A DNA stretch of 63,491 bases from assembly GCF_002923755.1 (NCBI RefSeq), contig NZ_PGFZ01000011.1, forward strand, positions 36,165 to 99,655. Direction: 5' to 3'. Positions within the stretch are counted from its first letter, which is position 1; each line of letters opens with the position of its first letter. The translations under genes and the position numbers were made by a program. Positions 1 through 8,162 of the stretch are shown in pieces. This stretch comes from Methylovulum psychrotolerans (GTDB lineage Bacteria > Pseudomonadota > Gammaproteobacteria > Methylococcales > Methylomonadaceae). The notes beneath the pieces were generated by a model. That model worked only from the letters and a program-made list of their open reading frames with translations, made no database searches and had not been told where the DNA came from.

Positions 1-4
1 GGCT

Positions 5-571
5 CTATATGGGTTTCGGGGTCTTTTTAACTAAAACAGCCAGTAACGAAGACAGCAAGCTTTTCCCGCGTTTTCTGACATTATGGACAAACTCAAAAAA
101 GCTCAGGTACAGGGGCAACTTGGCCTGTGATATGCCGCGATGCGGGCGTAGCCAGGAACGCAGCAGCGACCAGAAGCCTTCCATGGTGTTTGAATGGACT
201 TCGCAAAAACTGTCGCCGTCCTCGTCACGGGCATATTCCCCCGCCGAATGGTTGACCGTCTTATGCGGGTAACCCCAAGCCTCCAAGCGGCTATAGATGT
301 TGTATTCGTCGGTATAGATTTGTGTGCCGGGCATAATGGTTTGTAAGATCAAGGGTTTGATGGTGGGCTGTTGCACGTTTTCGAGCATCCTGATGACGAC
401 TTCACCTGTGCGCTGGATCATGCCGAAGACGGGCGGCTTCTCGGTCTCCGCCGTGCCACGCCCCGGTGCACCTTTTAGGCGGCGGCAACGGGGCTTCCTT
501 CCGGCTTTGGCAACTTTGTCCGGCTGGCCTTTATGGCCCGCCACGATGTAGACTTCGTCGCATTCGACCAC
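5..571 (-). CDS. IS1595-type transposase, catalytic DDE part (ORF B)
   Basis: This reading frame holds the ISXO2-like DDE domain. The first acidic site is in VECDEVYIVAG, the second in IYTDEYNIYSRL, and the third region is HSNTMEGFWSLLR. The annotated ATG lies inside the first catalytic motif. The open frame continues upstream (KERVTLSGV) back to the slippery run, so translation probably enters by frameshifting from ORF A rather than starting here. The end coincides with the left inverted repeat. The protein would join and cut DNA only if fused to ORF A. Alternatively the gene is simply inactivated by a one-base indel. Confidence 0.8.
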   Translation of the reverse strand: MVECDEVYIVAGHKGQPDKVAKAGRKPRCRRLKGAPGRGTAETEKPPVFGMIQRTGEVVIRMLENVQQPTIKPLILQTIMPGTQIYTDEYNIYSRLEAWGYPHKTVNHSAGEYARDEDGDSFCEVHSNTMEGFWSLLRSWLRPHRGISQAKLPLYLSFFEFVHNVRKRGKSLLSSLLAVLVKKTPKPI

Positions 572-582
572 GCCGGACAGGG

Positions 583-963
583 TTACCCGCTCTTTTTTTT
601 ATCCAGACCTAAGCGCAAGTGTTCTGTCATATACTGCAAGTCGTCCTTGTTCAAATCCAATTCTTGGGCGATCTGCTGGTTGGACAGGTTCAGCCCCATG
701 AAATACAGGCATAGCACCCAGGCCGACAGCGGCTGATGATGCCCTGACAGCACGGTTTCGGTCAAGTCGTCGAAACGTTTGTTGCAAGCCTTGCATTGGT
801 AACGCTGGCAAAGGCGTTGCGGACTGTCGAAGCCGCGCCGGATCGTGTCGCCGCTGTCGCAATGGGGGCAGGTGACACCGTCTGCCCAACGTAACTGGCG
901 GATGGTCGCGTAACACTGGGCTTCGCTGACTGGTTGTTTGATGGTTATGATTGAAGTTTCCAT
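583..963 (-). CDS. IS1595-type transposase, N-terminal zinc-ribbon part (ORF A)
   Basis: The 126-residue protein carries a zinc ribbon of the transposase type, with a CPHC pair near residue 33 and a CKAC pair near residue 57. It is followed by the helical segment typical of IS1595 proteins just before the catalytic domain (NQQIAQELDLNKDD near residue 95). It ends at LDKKKSG-stop, directly after an A8G run, and the catalytic half continues in the -1 frame. The ORF is therefore only the first third of a transposase. It is either the product of a broken gene or the upstream ORF of a programmed frameshift pair. DNA binding to the element's ends is the family role. Confidence 0.85.
   Translation of the reverse strand: METSIITIKQPVSEAQCYATIRQLRWADGVTCPHCDSGDTIRRGFDSPQRLCQRYQCKACNKRFDDLTETVLSGHHQPLSAWVLCLYFMGLNLSNQQIAQELDLNKDDLQYMTEHLRLGLDKKKSG
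592..600 (-). promoter_or_regulatory. A8G slippery run, candidate -1 ribosomal frameshift site
   Basis: On the minus strand ORF A reads GAT AAA AAA AAG AGC. The in-frame heptamer A AAA AAG is the classical strong bacterial -1 slippery sequence, the type used by dnaX and IS3-type elements. A -1 slip here re-reads the G and opens exactly the ORF B frame, whose first residues (ERVTLSGVVECDEV) match what a fused transposase would need. Whether it is programmed or a slipped-strand mutation cannot be decided from the sequence. Confidence 0.55.
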
Positions 964-1109
964 CCGACCATTTTATCAAAAGACCTCAAAACCCATATTG
1001 AGCCATACATTATTCTCTGAACGCGATTTATAGGGGTCATAGTTTACCTTTGGGTTTTATTCTTAGCCCATTGATAGGCATAATCCAAACTTTAAACGGG
1101 CTATGGCCC

Positions 1110-1490
1110 TTAAAGGGGATAATCGGTATTCCAAGGTTCAGAAAAACCATTATCATCAATGCCGCGAGATTTCAGAAAATCCAATACCGCTTCAAATGAA
1201 TAACAAACGTCAAAAAAATCCATAATCAACTCACCAAGATCCCAGTCATTTTCTATACATTCAGCGTCAACATAAACCTTTCTTACCGTATAAAATTGCT
1301 TAGCATCTTCCGGAATAAGCCGGAGATTAAGGTTTTTTATATAGGGTACATTGTCTGGGTTCTTATACAAATAAGAAACAGGCACTGCGGATATTGCAAC
1401 CCAACAACGATAGCCATCCCGACATGAAGGTTGTTCGCTTACGATGGTGCCAGAATTCATAAGCAACTGATTTTGTATTTTTATTTGCAT
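1110..1490 (-). CDS. hypothetical protein, 126 aa
   Basis: I do not recognise a family. The protein is soluble, mildly acidic, and lacks a signal peptide or membrane segment. Its middle is rich in aromatic and acidic residues (YVDAECIENDWDLGELIMDFFDVCYSF). It lies beside other small unrelated genes on the same strand, one of them SMI1-like. That arrangement is common for immunity proteins left behind from contact-dependent or polymorphic toxin loci, so an immunity role is a contextual guess only. Base composition is more AT-rich than the housekeeping genes further right, consistent with horizontal acquisition. Confidence 0.55.
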   Translation of the reverse strand: MQIKIQNQLLMNSGTIVSEQPSCRDGYRCWVAISAVPVSYLYKNPDNVPYIKNLNLRLIPEDAKQFYTVRKVYVDAECIENDWDLGELIMDFFDVCYSFEAVLDFLKSRGIDDNGFSEPWNTDYPL

Positions 1491-1548
1491 ACTTAGCTTC
1501 CAGCATAATCAATGGCATACAATGCGGATGAATTTGATGATGCAGTGG

Positions 1549-1761
1549 TTACCCTTTTTCTGATAAAACCATTTCATCAAGCAGTAAATGAAATTCTTTC
1601 AATAACGTAGCAACATAATTACGATCTGCACCAATCCTGGTTTCGAACTCAAACACTGCAATCCCATTGCAAATCTCGTTTAAGGCTGCATTCACTATCA
1701 AAAGCTCAGCACGGCTAAGGCTAACCAAAGACTTTTCACGACCTATTTCTATAATTTCCAT
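1549..1761 (-). CDS. small hypothetical protein, 70 aa
   Basis: The compact protein is predicted to be all-helical, with the central signature SLSRAELLIVNAALNEICNG followed by FETRIGADR and a leucine-rich C-terminal helix. It resembles small proteins I have seen annotated as unknown next to toxin or immunity genes, but I cannot name the family. No signal peptide is present. It lies 58 bp from the start of the neighbouring 126-aa gene and reads in the same direction, so the two may be co-transcribed. Confidence 0.55.
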   Translation of the reverse strand: MEIIEIGREKSLVSLSRAELLIVNAALNEICNGIAVFEFETRIGADRNYVATLLKEFHLLLDEMVLSEKG

Positions 1762-1948
1762 TCATGTCACTTCAAGCTATTAAAGTAATTTATGCCAGTG
1801 GGCGGCTGAAATTGTATTGATTCAGATGAACATGGACTTCACCCCCTCTATCAATAATGGAATTACACGGCATCGGCCAAGAGCCGAGAAACCGCCAATC
1901 CCACGTTATTTGACCGCATTTCTTTCCTGGCTGTATTGAGCTGTGTAC

Positions 1949-2074
1949 TTACATGGTGTTTTTTATTTCAATAAAAACATGTTCGGCGTGATTTACGCCA
2001 AAATGTTCTGATAAAATATGGCAGACATTGTCTAATAATATATCTATATATTTTTGAGCCGCTGTATCATGCAT
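1949..2074 (-). CDS. possible micro-ORF or C-terminal gene remnant, 41 aa
   Basis: An ATG preceded directly by an in-frame TAG opens a 41-codon frame beginning MHDTAAQKYIDILLDN and ending FIEIKNTM. The alternation of hydrophobic and charged residues is protein-like and predicts a helix and a strand. No convincing ribosome-binding site is visible. It may be a real small gene in the immunity-like array or the tail of a decayed one. Confidence 0.25.
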   Translation of the reverse strand: MHDTAAQKYIDILLDNVCHILSEHFGVNHAEHVFIEIKNTM

Positions 2075-2167
2075 GAATATTTTCTAGGGGGTAAGGGCGG
2101 CGATGAGTGATAGCGCATCCGGCATTGGACGGCAACGTGTCAGACATAAACAGCAGCCCCACCCAGC

Positions 2168-2620
2168 TTACGCTGCAAGCCGTCTAGCTTTATGCCTTAG
2201 GCTTTGCGGCATAGATTTTTTCTGAGCAAACATTTTAAGAATTGGCTTTAGTAATGATTGAAGAGCCTTATCATGTGATACCCATACCAATGCCAGCTCT
2301 GGCCAGTACTCTGATACCGCGAATTCAAAGACATGCCGTATTAAATACGCCTTTGGAAAACTATCTATCGCTTCGGAATAAAAGGGGTTTGATAACTTTA
2401 TTTCCGCCAGAAAATCGAAAAATAGTTGATCATCCATCTCAAGAATTGGCATCAATGGCATACAGGTTTCTAACGAATCACAAATGATAATCCTATCCCC
2501 ATTTTGTACGCACCAGCCATTTTTCTGGTGAACACCGCATCTGAGCGCTCCGAATTCAACCAACCAACAATAGGGTAAGGCCTCTATGGGAGGTTTAAGC
2601 AGATGTTCCATTACAGGCAC
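2168..2620 (-). CDS. hypothetical protein, 150 aa
   Basis: The family is not recognised. The first half is globular with paired cysteines (LRCGVHQKNGWCVQNGD) and a predicted beta pattern. The second half is helical and ends in a basic tail (SMPQSLRHKARRLAA). There is no signal peptide or membrane segment, so the protein is probably cytoplasmic. It belongs to the run of minus-strand small genes between the insertion sequence and the RTX-like gene. The C-terminal basic stretch is unusual for a simple immunity protein. Function remains open. Confidence 0.5.
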   Translation of the reverse strand: MPVMEHLLKPPIEALPYCWLVEFGALRCGVHQKNGWCVQNGDRIIICDSLETCMPLMPILEMDDQLFFDFLAEIKLSNPFYSEAIDSFPKAYLIRHVFEFAVSEYWPELALVWVSHDKALQSLLKPILKMFAQKKSMPQSLRHKARRLAA

Positions 2621-2839
2621 CCTATTGCTGATGATTATCTGTTACACAACTTTGACAAAAATGTCAACTACATAATAAAAGTAGTTTTATCCATGATTAC
2701 TTTCCCACCATAACATCCTTTAAAAATCTAAATGTACCCGGTAAAGCTGCGGCTACCGCAAGCTGTTGAAACCAGAATAGCACCATCAACTGCTATTCTG
2801 GCCGCGCCGGTGTCGTTTATAGCTACTTCGGATTGAAAA

Positions 2840-3463
2840 TTATCTTGGCCTATCTGCATCTTCTTTATTGTGCAAAGCCATATAGCCATCTTTTCCATAC
2901 TCCAAAATTAATATCTCTCTTGCTTCATCAAGATCGAAAGCTTCCACAACCACACGCTTTCCAAAAAGTCCGGTTTCTTTATTAATTATTGCAATAGCCT
3001 TAAATATTCTTTTCTCTCTTGCCATGGGTTGCGCAGGCGGCGTTTCGTCCTTAAGCGATAGCCAAAACTGTTCAAATCCAATCTCTAAAGAAAGCAAGTG
3101 ATCATCATTAACGGAGTCGCTGCTATAGAAATAAACTGACCCTTCTGGAGTTGAACAATCAACGAAGAAGTAATCACCGCCTCCATCGACAGCGAAGGGG
3201 AAAAGGTGAAGAGGCACCAGCTTTTTCTCCTCAACCAATCGCCTATAACACTGGATAGCCGTGCCTTCATGCTCGCCAAGGGGAAGGAATTCAGAAACAA
3301 CAGTATCCAAATCTTTATTTTCAAAAACATAAGGTTCTGGAATACCGCCGTTGCTTGAAAGATAGAGGTCACGCACAGCCAACGGCAGCACTATTCCAAG
3401 TGTTGTTTCTGCATTCAAAATATCTTGATCTGTCAAAGGCTGTGCTGGTTTTACAAATTTCAT
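2840..3463 (-). CDS. SMI1/KNR4 (SUKH) family protein
   Basis: The N-terminal half shows the SUKH fold signature: the opening TDQDILNAETTLGIVLP, then LYLSSNGGIPEPYVF, the position where SMI1/KNR4 proteins have a conserved LSNGG-type loop. The middle carries FAVDGGGDYFFVDCS, the typical G-G-D-Y-F-x-D strand. The C-terminal 60 residues (KRIFKAIAIINKETGLFGKRVV onward) lie outside the SUKH core and may be an extra domain. Bacterial SUKH proteins are best known as immunity proteins against polymorphic nuclease toxins. No toxin gene is visible next to it, so it could be an orphan immunity gene. Confidence 0.75.
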   Translation of the reverse strand: MKFVKPAQPLTDQDILNAETTLGIVLPLAVRDLYLSSNGGIPEPYVFENKDLDTVVSEFLPLGEHEGTAIQCYRRLVEEKKLVPLHLFPFAVDGGGDYFFVDCSTPEGSVYFYSSDSVNDDHLLSLEIGFEQFWLSLKDETPPAQPMAREKRIFKAIAIINKETGLFGKRVVVEAFDLDEAREILILEYGKDGYMALHNKEDADRPR

Positions 3464-3497
3464 AATCGCTTACCTCTATTTTTGCTTGGTTGCTTGC

Positions 3498-3665
3498 TCA
3501 TCCCGCTATCGCCGCGAGAAACGCTTCGGTATCGCCCTGCTGTTTTGTGTCGGCAGGTTTCGGCGCATAACGTTGTTCCAGAAATCCGATGAAATCCAAG
3601 GCTTCACGCGCCGCAGTTTCAGGGAGTTTGAGGCTGTGTTGATAAATGGTTTCGGCCAGATTCAT
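3498..3665 (-). CDS. DUF2281-like small protein, 55 aa
   Basis: This short frame starts MNLAETIYQHSLKLPETAAR and contains EALDFIGFLEQRY, the pattern of DUF2281-type proteins (short antitoxin-like proteins that begin with a helix and contain a conserved VLDFxEFLxxR motif). A GAGGA ribosome-binding site lies about 8 bases before the ATG. It ends 34 bp upstream of the SUKH gene on the same strand. DUF2281 proteins are often paired with a PIN or RelE-type toxin, and no such partner is visible here. It may be a solitary antitoxin or part of the immunity-like array. Confidence 0.6.
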   Translation of the reverse strand: MNLAETIYQHSLKLPETAAREALDFIGFLEQRYAPKPADTKQQGDTEAFLAAIAG

Positions 3666-3720
3666 GGGTTATTCCTCAGCGAATCAAAATGGGTAAGCTT
3701 AGGCCACTTCTTTTTCCTTA

Positions 3721-3751
3721 TTGGAGCGCGGGCAAGATGCCCGCGCTCCAA
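3721..3751. repeat. palindromic REP-like element, single unit
   Basis: Perfect 14-bp arms (TTGGAGCGCGGGCA and its complement) flank a 3-base AGA loop. The same core recurs as longer paired hairpins at 9829-9878 and 41029-41082, so this is a dispersed repeat family and not a gene-specific terminator. Confidence 0.8.
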
Positions 3752-3928
3752 TACCCGTAGCCTTTAGCGTTTGTTTGAATTATTCCTAATGGATTCATGC
3801 CATCAGTGAATTTTTAACCACCTTATTAATACGGTACAATCAGGTTTTTTCTTTGCCAGGCTTGACTCCGATTTCTCCTAAGTTTATAAGAGAGATACGT
3901 TCAAGTCACTAAACCATTACACCAGCCT

Positions 3929-4480
3929 ATGCCTACAGTGATATTACCCCCCTCTGTCCTGCCCGCACTGCTTAGCCTTCAAGAAATGCTGCAAGTGTTT
4001 TGGTTTCAGGATTTGCCGGATGAAGAGATTCCGCCGGCATTTTGGGCCATTAAACACGATGACATATTTTATGACGCGCTCCAATATTTGCCTTCTTGCC
4101 TGTTCACTGAAGGCGGGCCGTCTGGGCGGGGGCATTCTTATGAGGATATCGCCAGCTTACCCGAAGGTTTTTGGCTGGCTACCATCATGTTTCAACTGGA
4201 AGAGGGTTTTGATACTGAGGGTTGGATAGCGATTGGTAATATGGAGGAAGAGCCATTAAGATGGGTTGTCCAAGCGTATCTGAGGATTGGCCTGACCCAA
4301 CGTGCCGCCGCGTTGGAACGCGTCATCGCCGCCTATATTGCCGACCCTTATGACCCTGATGGCTATGCAAAAGCTGCCGACGGCCAACTGCCGGATCTGC
4401 GTGATGATGAAGCTGCCGTTAGCAAGGTCATAGCCTTTTTTCGCGCCGATCCTGATACGCTGTTTGGCAAAATTGCTTAG
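3929..4480 (+). CDS. hypothetical protein, possible DUF4375/DMP19-like
   Basis: The acidic 183-residue protein is without signal peptide. The segment ATIMFQLEEGFDTEGWIAIGN, followed by QAYLRIGLTQRAAALERVIA, resembles the helix-turn organisation of DMP19 (DUF4375) proteins, which combine a glycine/aromatic loop with an A-L-x-x-I-G helix. The match is by eye only. Its start has no strong ribosome-binding site, and it stands alone on the plus strand, convergent with the large RTX-like gene downstream. About 200 bp separate the two stop codons. DMP19-type proteins occur among phage DNA mimics and immunity proteins, but function here is unknown. Confidence 0.55.
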   Translation: MPTVILPPSVLPALLSLQEMLQVFWFQDLPDEEIPPAFWAIKHDDIFYDALQYLPSCLFTEGGPSGRGHSYEDIASLPEGFWLATIMFQLEEGFDTEGWIAIGNMEEEPLRWVVQAYLRIGLTQRAAALERVIAAYIADPYDPDGYAKAADGQLPDLRDDEAAVSKVIAFFRADPDTLFGKIA

Positions 4481-4676
4481 TGCCGATGATCTCCCAAAAA
4501 TCCTCTTTGTCTTCCTCGGCCACGGCATTGCTGGGGCCGTAGAAAATTTCAAACCCCGCCCCGGCTTGCCCGCGCAAAACACAGGGCGAAAAACCCCTGT
4601 CCGCAAACGGGGTAAACGGTTTGCTGGGCAGTATGACAAGGCACACCATTTCTGATGGCGTACCAAGGCCTTGAGC

Positions 4677-7523
4677 TTACGCCACCAGAAAATCTGCCGC
4701 CGTCATCGCCAGACCTTTGCCCAGTACGGCGACCAGCACCGCCGCGTCTGCGCCGTTGCCGTCGGCATCATAAAATAGGCCACCGGATACCGTGTTGTAT
4801 AAGATACGGTCGCTGCTGTCTGCCGCCCCGCCGTTGCCGAGGATTTTGAATTGATCGGTGGCCAACACGCCGATGTGGGGCAGGGCGGTAAAGATGGCGT
4901 TTTCTAGGCGGATAGTGTCGTCGCTGACCTTAAAGTCGCTGAGGATGTCTTTGTTGTTGGGGCCTAAGGCGGTGTCGAAGACAAAAATGTCCTGACCCAA
5001 GCCGCCCTTAAGAAAATCATTGCCTAAGCCGCCGTCCAGCACATCATTGCCTGCCCCACCCCATAAGCTGTTGGCGGCGGCATTGCCAATCAAGGTGTCG
5101 TTAAAGGCGCTGCCGTTGACGGCCTCAATCGCGAGCAGGGTGTCCGTACCTGCGCCCACCGTGTTCTGAGCAGTGGTCAGCGCCAGATTGACGGTTACGC
5201 CCGCACTGGCGGCGTAGTATTGGGCGACATCCAAGCCGTTACCGCCATTCAGGACATCGTTACCTAAGCCGCCGACCAGGCTGTCATTGCCGTCGCTGCC
5301 GCTGAGCCGATCATCGCCCGCGCCGCCATAAAGGCTGTTATTGGCGGCGTTACCTAATAATATGTCGTTATAAGCGCTGCCGTTAAGGTTTTCGATACCG
5401 CTTAGGCTATCTGTGCCCGCACCGATGGTGTTTTGGGCGATGAGCAGCCCCAGATTGACGGTGACGGCGGCGGTGGCCGTGTAATACTGGGCGATATCTG
5501 TGCCGTTGCCGCCGCTTAAGGCATCGTCGCCCGCGCCGCCGAGCAAGCTGTCATTGCCGTCGCCACCGCTCAGGCGTTGGTTGCCGCTACCGCCCCAGAT
5601 AACATCATTGCCGTTCGTGCCTTGGATGCTGTAAACGCTGGTTTGGAAACCCTGGTCATCGGTATAGGAGGCGGTCAGTTTGAGCAGGTGGTTCAGTATG
5701 GTTGGGTTTAACACCAGATCGGTGCTGGTGGTCAAGTTGCCCCAGGTCTGGCTGTCGGTGCGGCTTTGCCATTGGTAGCTGATGGTGCCCAAGCCATCGG
5801 GGTCGGTGATGTTGTTGCTGGCGCTTAAGGGTTGGCCTAGGGCAAACGTGCCGTTAATGAACACAAAGCCGTTCGGGGCATCATTGGCGGGGGTGATGGT
5901 AAGGGTGGTGGAGCCAGTGGCCGTTAACGGCTGGCTGCTGTTGCCGTCGTTAAATGTCCAATCCAGTTGGACGGCGGTGGGCGGCTGTTCGGAGCCATTG
6001 CGGTAAGCCAGTTGGTGTAAGGTGTTGTTGACCTGTTGGGTAGTGGCGGCGGCGAAATGCAGGCTCAGTTGCCCGGCATCGTTCTGGTAGCTGCCGATAG
6101 TTTGGCCGTTAAGGGTAACGCTGCCGTTGCTTAGGCGGAGTGTGCCTGCGCCGGAAAACAGGTCGTCTGGGTTGGCGCCGCCGTGGCGCAGCAACGTTAA
6201 GCTGGCGCCGCTGTAATTGCCTTGGCGGAAATTTAAGGCATCCAGTTCGGCATCGCTAATCTGGACATGGGCGGCAATAATAACGGGCAAGGCGTTTTCT
6301 TGGGTGGCGACGGTGTTGCCTAAGGAGTTTCTGGGTGTGCCAAAGGTTTTGTCTAGGGAACCGTCGCTGTTATAACGCGCTGTAGCAAAATCATGGCTAA
6401 AATCTTCCATGTTCATAGGGCCGTTACCGGCAGCGATGATCTTGCCGTCGGCCTGGAGGGTGATGCGGGTAATGTTGAAGCTGCTGCTGGCTTTGCCGTC
6501 GCCGCTAAAGCTTAAGTCCAGGCTGCCGTCGCTGTTGTAACGCGCCAAGCTGTAGCCGCCTGCGACTACCAATTTGCCGTTGGCCTGTAAGGCGGCGCTG
6601 GTAATGGCGACGGCGCTGATGACTTTGCCGTCGCCGCTAAAGCCAGTATCTAAGCTGCCGTCGCTATTATAGCGGGCGATGGTGGTGTCGCCTGCGGCCA
6701 ACAGCTTGCCGTTAGGCAGGAGCGTGGCGCTATTGACCGAAAAGCCGGTGAGGAGCTTGCCGTCGCCGCTAAAGCTGGTATCCAAGCTGCCGTCGCTGTT
6801 GTAGCGCACGATGCCGGTTGTGCCGCCAACAACAATCTTGCCGTTGGCTTGCACCAAAATCGTGGTGGCCGCATCGGCATCAAAACCCAAGTCGGTAGTG
6901 ACTAGGCCGTCGCCGCTAAAGCTGGTATCTAAACTACCGTCGCTGTTGTAACGGGCCAAGCCGAAATCATAGCTGCCCACACCTGGGTCATTGGGATCAT
7001 AGCCAATTTTACCGGTGGCCAAAATTTTACCGTCACTTTGTAAGGCAACACAGTAGGCCATATTGAGTGAGCCGATAAACGTGGTGGCCACTAGGCCGTC
7101 ACCGCTAAAGCCGGTATCTAAGCTGCCGTCAGTGTTATAACGCGCCAAGGCAAAATCGTACTGGTTACCGTTAAAATCATTAAAGTAACCGGTAGTGCCA
7201 GCCACTATGATTTTGCCGTCAGGCTGTATGACGGCGCTGTCGCCAAATGAATTCTCGGACATTGTCGTCAGCAGTTGGCCGTCGCCGCTAAAGCTGGTAT
7301 CTAAGCTGCCGTCACTGTTATAACGCACCAGCGCGACGTTCGCGGTATACCAGCCCGGCCATATCCACTGGTCAAAAAGGTATGTGCCCGCCACCACTAT
7401 TTTGCCGTCCTTCTGTATCACGACACTGGATGCGGTGTCATCCGCGCCGAAGTCGGTGATTATTGGGCTGGTGTGGATAATAAAGCTGGGGGCGGTGTTA
7501 ACGGGTGCGGTTTGCTCATTCAT
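4677..7523 (-). CDS. delta-60 repeat / RTX calcium-binding surface protein
   Basis: The 948-residue protein has three parts. Residues about 15-390 hold roughly eight delta-60 repeats (D-G-K-I-V-V-A-G ... ARYNSDGSLDTSFSGDG), a predicted beta-propeller-like array. A middle part of about 390-640 resembles cadherin- or Ig-like modules. Residues about 640-880 contain three blocks of RTX nonapeptides (GGDGNDSLLGGAGDD type) that bind calcium, and a C-terminal segment ends in ADFLVA. There is no N-terminal signal peptide, which fits type I secretion through a C-terminal signal. No type I exporter lies nearby. The three RTX blocks are near copies of one another, suggesting internal duplication. A secreted adhesin or matrix protein is the likely role. 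Confidence 0.85.
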   Translation of the reverse strand: MNEQTAPVNTAPSFIIHTSPIITDFGADDTASSVVIQKDGKIVVAGTYLFDQWIWPGWYTANVALVRYNSDGSLDTSFSGDGQLLTTMSENSFGDSAVIQPDGKIIVAGTTGYFNDFNGNQYDFALARYNTDGSLDTGFSGDGLVATTFIGSLNMAYCVALQSDGKILATGKIGYDPNDPGVGSYDFGLARYNSDGSLDTSFSGDGLVTTDLGFDADAATTILVQANGKIVVGGTTGIVRYNSDGSLDTSFSGDGKLLTGFSVNSATLLPNGKLLAAGDTTIARYNSDGSLDTGFSGDGKVISAVAITSAALQANGKLVVAGGYSLARYNSDGSLDLSFSGDGKASSSFNITRITLQADGKIIAAGNGPMNMEDFSHDFATARYNSDGSLDKTFGTPRNSLGNTVATQENALPVIIAAHVQISDAELDALNFRQGNYSGASLTLLRHGGANPDDLFSGAGTLRLSNGSVTLNGQTIGSYQNDAGQLSLHFAAATTQQVNNTLHQLAYRNGSEQPPTAVQLDWTFNDGNSSQPLTATGSTTLTITPANDAPNGFVFINGTFALGQPLSASNNITDPDGLGTISYQWQSRTDSQTWGNLTTSTDLVLNPTILNHLLKLTASYTDDQGFQTSVYSIQGTNGNDVIWGGSGNQRLSGGDGNDSLLGGAGDDALSGGNGTDIAQYYTATAAVTVNLGLLIAQNTIGAGTDSLSGIENLNGSAYNDILLGNAANNSLYGGAGDDRLSGSDGNDSLVGGLGNDVLNGGNGLDVAQYYAASAGVTVNLALTTAQNTVGAGTDTLLAIEAVNGSAFNDTLIGNAAANSLWGGAGNDVLDGGLGNDFLKGGLGQDIFVFDTALGPNNKDILSDFKVSDDTIRLENAIFTALPHIGVLATDQFKILGNGGAADSSDRILYNTVSGGLFYDADGNGADAAVLVAVLGKGLAMTAADFLVA

Positions 7524-8162
7524 AATAACCTCGATACAGTGGCTGGTTTCCGGTCTGGTTTCTGGCTTTCAGTTTAATCGGGCTAACGGCAGTGTGGTTG
7601 GTGCGGCTCTGATAGTATGGTTTTGCTGGCTGGAGTTGTCCGACACTCAAAATCCTAATAAGTCGGTATGAAAGTATTTTTTGCCGCCATTATTGAGTGG
7701 TGTGCGGCTATTTTTGCCATCGGGTGCTTAGAATGGCACTGCGAAAACCGTTAGGGATTCGAGTCGTTTTACCCTAAAATCCATGCTGGTACAAGGGTTT
7801 TTTAGACAATGCCGCTTTTTTTCTGGCAAATCGCCTGCTTTCCCTAATCATCGGCGCTTTAACAAGGAATGCCGTTGCCCTATGCTTTAAGCGGTCAAGT
7901 TTTCGGTTTTTACAATTCACCGTAGGGTACGCTGTACCCTACCAAAAAAACCGAAAACTTGGCTGTTTGAAGTATATACTTGAGGTTAAGGGCAGGTTTA
8001 AGATAATTTTAGGCAAGCACGGGTCAGGCCTTACGCGCTTAAAATGCCTGAAAAATTTGAAGCGGCGGCTCCTTCCTGAGCGATATTAACGCGTCATACG
8101 GATATTTTTCCTTAAACCGGGGTCTACCCCCTGCATTTTTCCAACCCACCCAAGGTAACATC
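7524..8162. other. intergenic region upstream of the DUF3240 gene
   Basis: I see no convincing gene. The stretch carries the divergent promoter space of the RTX-like gene and one copy of an approximately 90-bp palindromic repeat described separately. A GATTCGAGTC string near 7758 superficially resembles a tRNA T-loop, but no cloverleaf can be folded around it. Confidence 0.6.
7888..7972. repeat. palindromic repeat, copy 1
   Basis: An outer stem (CAAGTTTTCGGTTTTT and its complement) encloses an inner perfect hairpin GTAGGGTAC-GCT-GTACCCTAC. A second copy lies 0.6 kb to the right, so the pair brackets the DUF3240 gene. Half-copies of the outer arm recur near 14550 and 21235. This is a dispersed element, probably a REP or MITE type. 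Confidence 0.75.

Larger units (their letters stand above)
1..1004 (-). mobile_element. IS1595-family (ISXO2-like) insertion sequence, complete
   Basis: The element is bounded by 16-bp terminal inverted repeats. The left end reads GGCTCTATATGGGTTT and the reverse complement of the right end reads GGCTCAATATGGGTTT, a single mismatch. It encodes a zinc-ribbon plus DDE transposase on the minus strand, divided into two reading frames. The window begins exactly at the left end, so the left copy of any target duplication lies outside. IS1595 elements usually duplicate 8 bp, and the 8 bases right of the element read atacatta. Confidence 0.85.

Noticed and set aside
7740-7790. Possible tRNA because of a GATTCGAGTC string
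   Set aside because: No acceptor or anticodon stems can be folded around it.
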